Source: an uncultured Solirubrobacterales bacterium
Lineage (GTDB): Bacteria; Actinomycetota; Thermoleophilia; Solirubrobacterales; Solirubrobacteraceae
DNA: 12,035 nt
NCBI GenBank assembly: GCA_937973575.1
Contig: CALJKH010000175.1
Coordinates: 1 to 12,035, forward strand
Reading direction: 5' to 3'
In this document: positions 11,856-12,035 of the stretch, one piece after another
Numbering within the stretch: the stretch's first letter is position 1
Layout of the letters: every line of letters begins with the position of its first letter
Notes under the pieces: model-generated
What the model was told of the DNA's origin: nothing
Databases searched by the model: none
Seen by the model: only the letters and a program-made list of their open reading frames with translations
Program-made: the position numbers and the translations under genes

Positions 11856-11935
11856 TGGGCGCGATTCGTCCCAGAAGTGGGTCACGTTGCGCCCACGGGC
11901 GGAAGACATCCCAGATTCGGGACGTTTCGCGCCCA
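11856..11935. repeat. Cluster of three related 18-base repeats, one inverted
   Basis: Copy A (11856-11873) read on the minus strand is TGGGACGAATCGCGCCCA. Copy B (11878-11895) is TGGGTCACGTTGCGCCCA, and copy C (11918-11935) is CGGGACGTTTCGCGCCCA, both on plus. B and C are also preceded by TCCCAGA (11869 and 11909), giving a 40-base period, while A and B face each other and can form a hairpin (TGGGCGC with GCGCCCA, inner CCCA-GAAG-TGGG). The rest of the 11783-12000 gap shows no gene. This may be an interspersed palindromic element or a multi-site operator. Confidence 0.6.
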
Positions 11936-12000
11936 GTGACGTCACCAGCGAGCGAGTGCCGGGTGTGTGCGCGCTGGTCGACGAGACAGGACGCATGCTG

Positions 12001-12035
12001 TCAGGGCAGCAGCACCGTCTTGCCGACCACTCGAC
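12001..12035 (-). CDS. C-terminal end of a probable zinc-type quinone oxidoreductase/alcohol dehydrogenase (partial at right edge)
   Basis: On the minus strand the last ten codons before a TGA at 12001-12003 read RVVGKTVLLP. A G-K-x-V-L-x-P ending is typical of NADPH:quinone oxidoreductase-like medium-chain dehydrogenases. Only these residues are visible, so the call is tentative; it assumes this frame is the coding one, which the recognisable ending supports. The other two frames in this short stretch show nothing familiar. Confidence 0.4.
   Translation of the reverse strand, partial: RVVGKTVLLP

Noticed and set aside
9717..11939. A very long plus-strand open frame (about 740 codons)
   Set aside because: It runs antisense to the PPOX and lipoprotein hydrolase genes and through the tRNA-Cys and its terminator. 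Its translation is low-complexity Arg/Gly/His-rich with no recognisable domain, which is usual for the antisense frame of GC-rich genes.
11556..11996. Upstream extension of the lipoprotein hydrolase frame to about 11996
   Set aside because: The extension would translate the tRNA-Cys and terminator and would place the signal peptide inside the protein. The lipoprotein signal begins at 11555.
1..12035. CRISPR array, toxin-antitoxin pair, restriction-modification or other defence system
   Set aside because: No regularly spaced repeat array, no small paired genes and no defence-type domains beyond the lone GIY-YIG fold were found; most genes are ordinary metabolic and regulatory ones.

Overview
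The window reads as actinobacterial chromosome. The supports are GC-rich coding sequence, an F420-type luciferase-like oxidoreductase, a MerR-DICT regulator, an HSD10-like short-chain dehydrogenase, and a recurring TANNNT box 6-8 bases before start codons, the signature of leaderless transcripts common in Actinobacteria. There is no sign of phage, transposon, CRISPR array or plasmid functions. Class-level placement is a guess: Thermoleophilia- or Acidimicrobiia-like for the left part, Acidimicrobiia-like for the right.

Layout. Bases 1-1042 (minus): the N-terminal part of an FMN-dependent NADH-azoreductase-like gene running off the left edge, downstream of a MerR-DICT regulator. Diverging from the regulator is an unrecognised conserved-looking protein (1177-1788, plus), whose stop overlaps by 4 bases the stop of a minus-strand cluster: GIY-YIG-fold protein, ROK sugar kinase, class II fructose-1,6-bisphosphatase (4240 down to 1785). 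Diverging from that is a plus-strand run: LLM-class F420 oxidoreductase, RibD-C/DHFR-like reductase, HSD10-like dehydrogenase (4305-6840). It meets, across a bidirectional terminator at 6856-6895, a minus-strand pair: acyl-CoA dehydrogenase followed by thiolase (9285 down to 6920). Steps 1, 3 and 4 of beta-oxidation (or isoleucine-type branched acyl-CoA breakdown) are present and enoyl-CoA hydratase is not.

From about 9,110 to the end the composition changes. Two sampled 60-base lines on the left have 57-58% GC and two on the right have 70%. The right part holds an HD-domain protein resembling PhnZ/MIOX-type diiron oxygenases, a small PPOX/split-barrel flavoprotein, a secreted lipoprotein alpha/beta hydrolase, a tRNA-Cys with a strong terminator, a cluster of three related 18-base repeats, and the last codons of a probable zinc-type quinone oxidoreductase/alcohol dehydrogenase at the right edge.

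The most noteworthy points: (1) the acyl-CoA dehydrogenase gene straddles the composition change, and its first ~58 residues look like one acyl-CoA dehydrogenase subfamily while the rest looks like another, so the contig may be a chimera joined at the conserved IPEEYGG motif, or the gene a natural recombinant. (2) Eleven protein genes carry a -10-like hexamer immediately before the start codon, and in two tight gene junctions the stop codon of the upstream gene forms the first three bases of the next gene's -10 hexamer. (3) The HD-domain protein matches the PhnZ metal-ligand spacing. (4) The ROK kinase lacks the family's zinc-binding cysteines.
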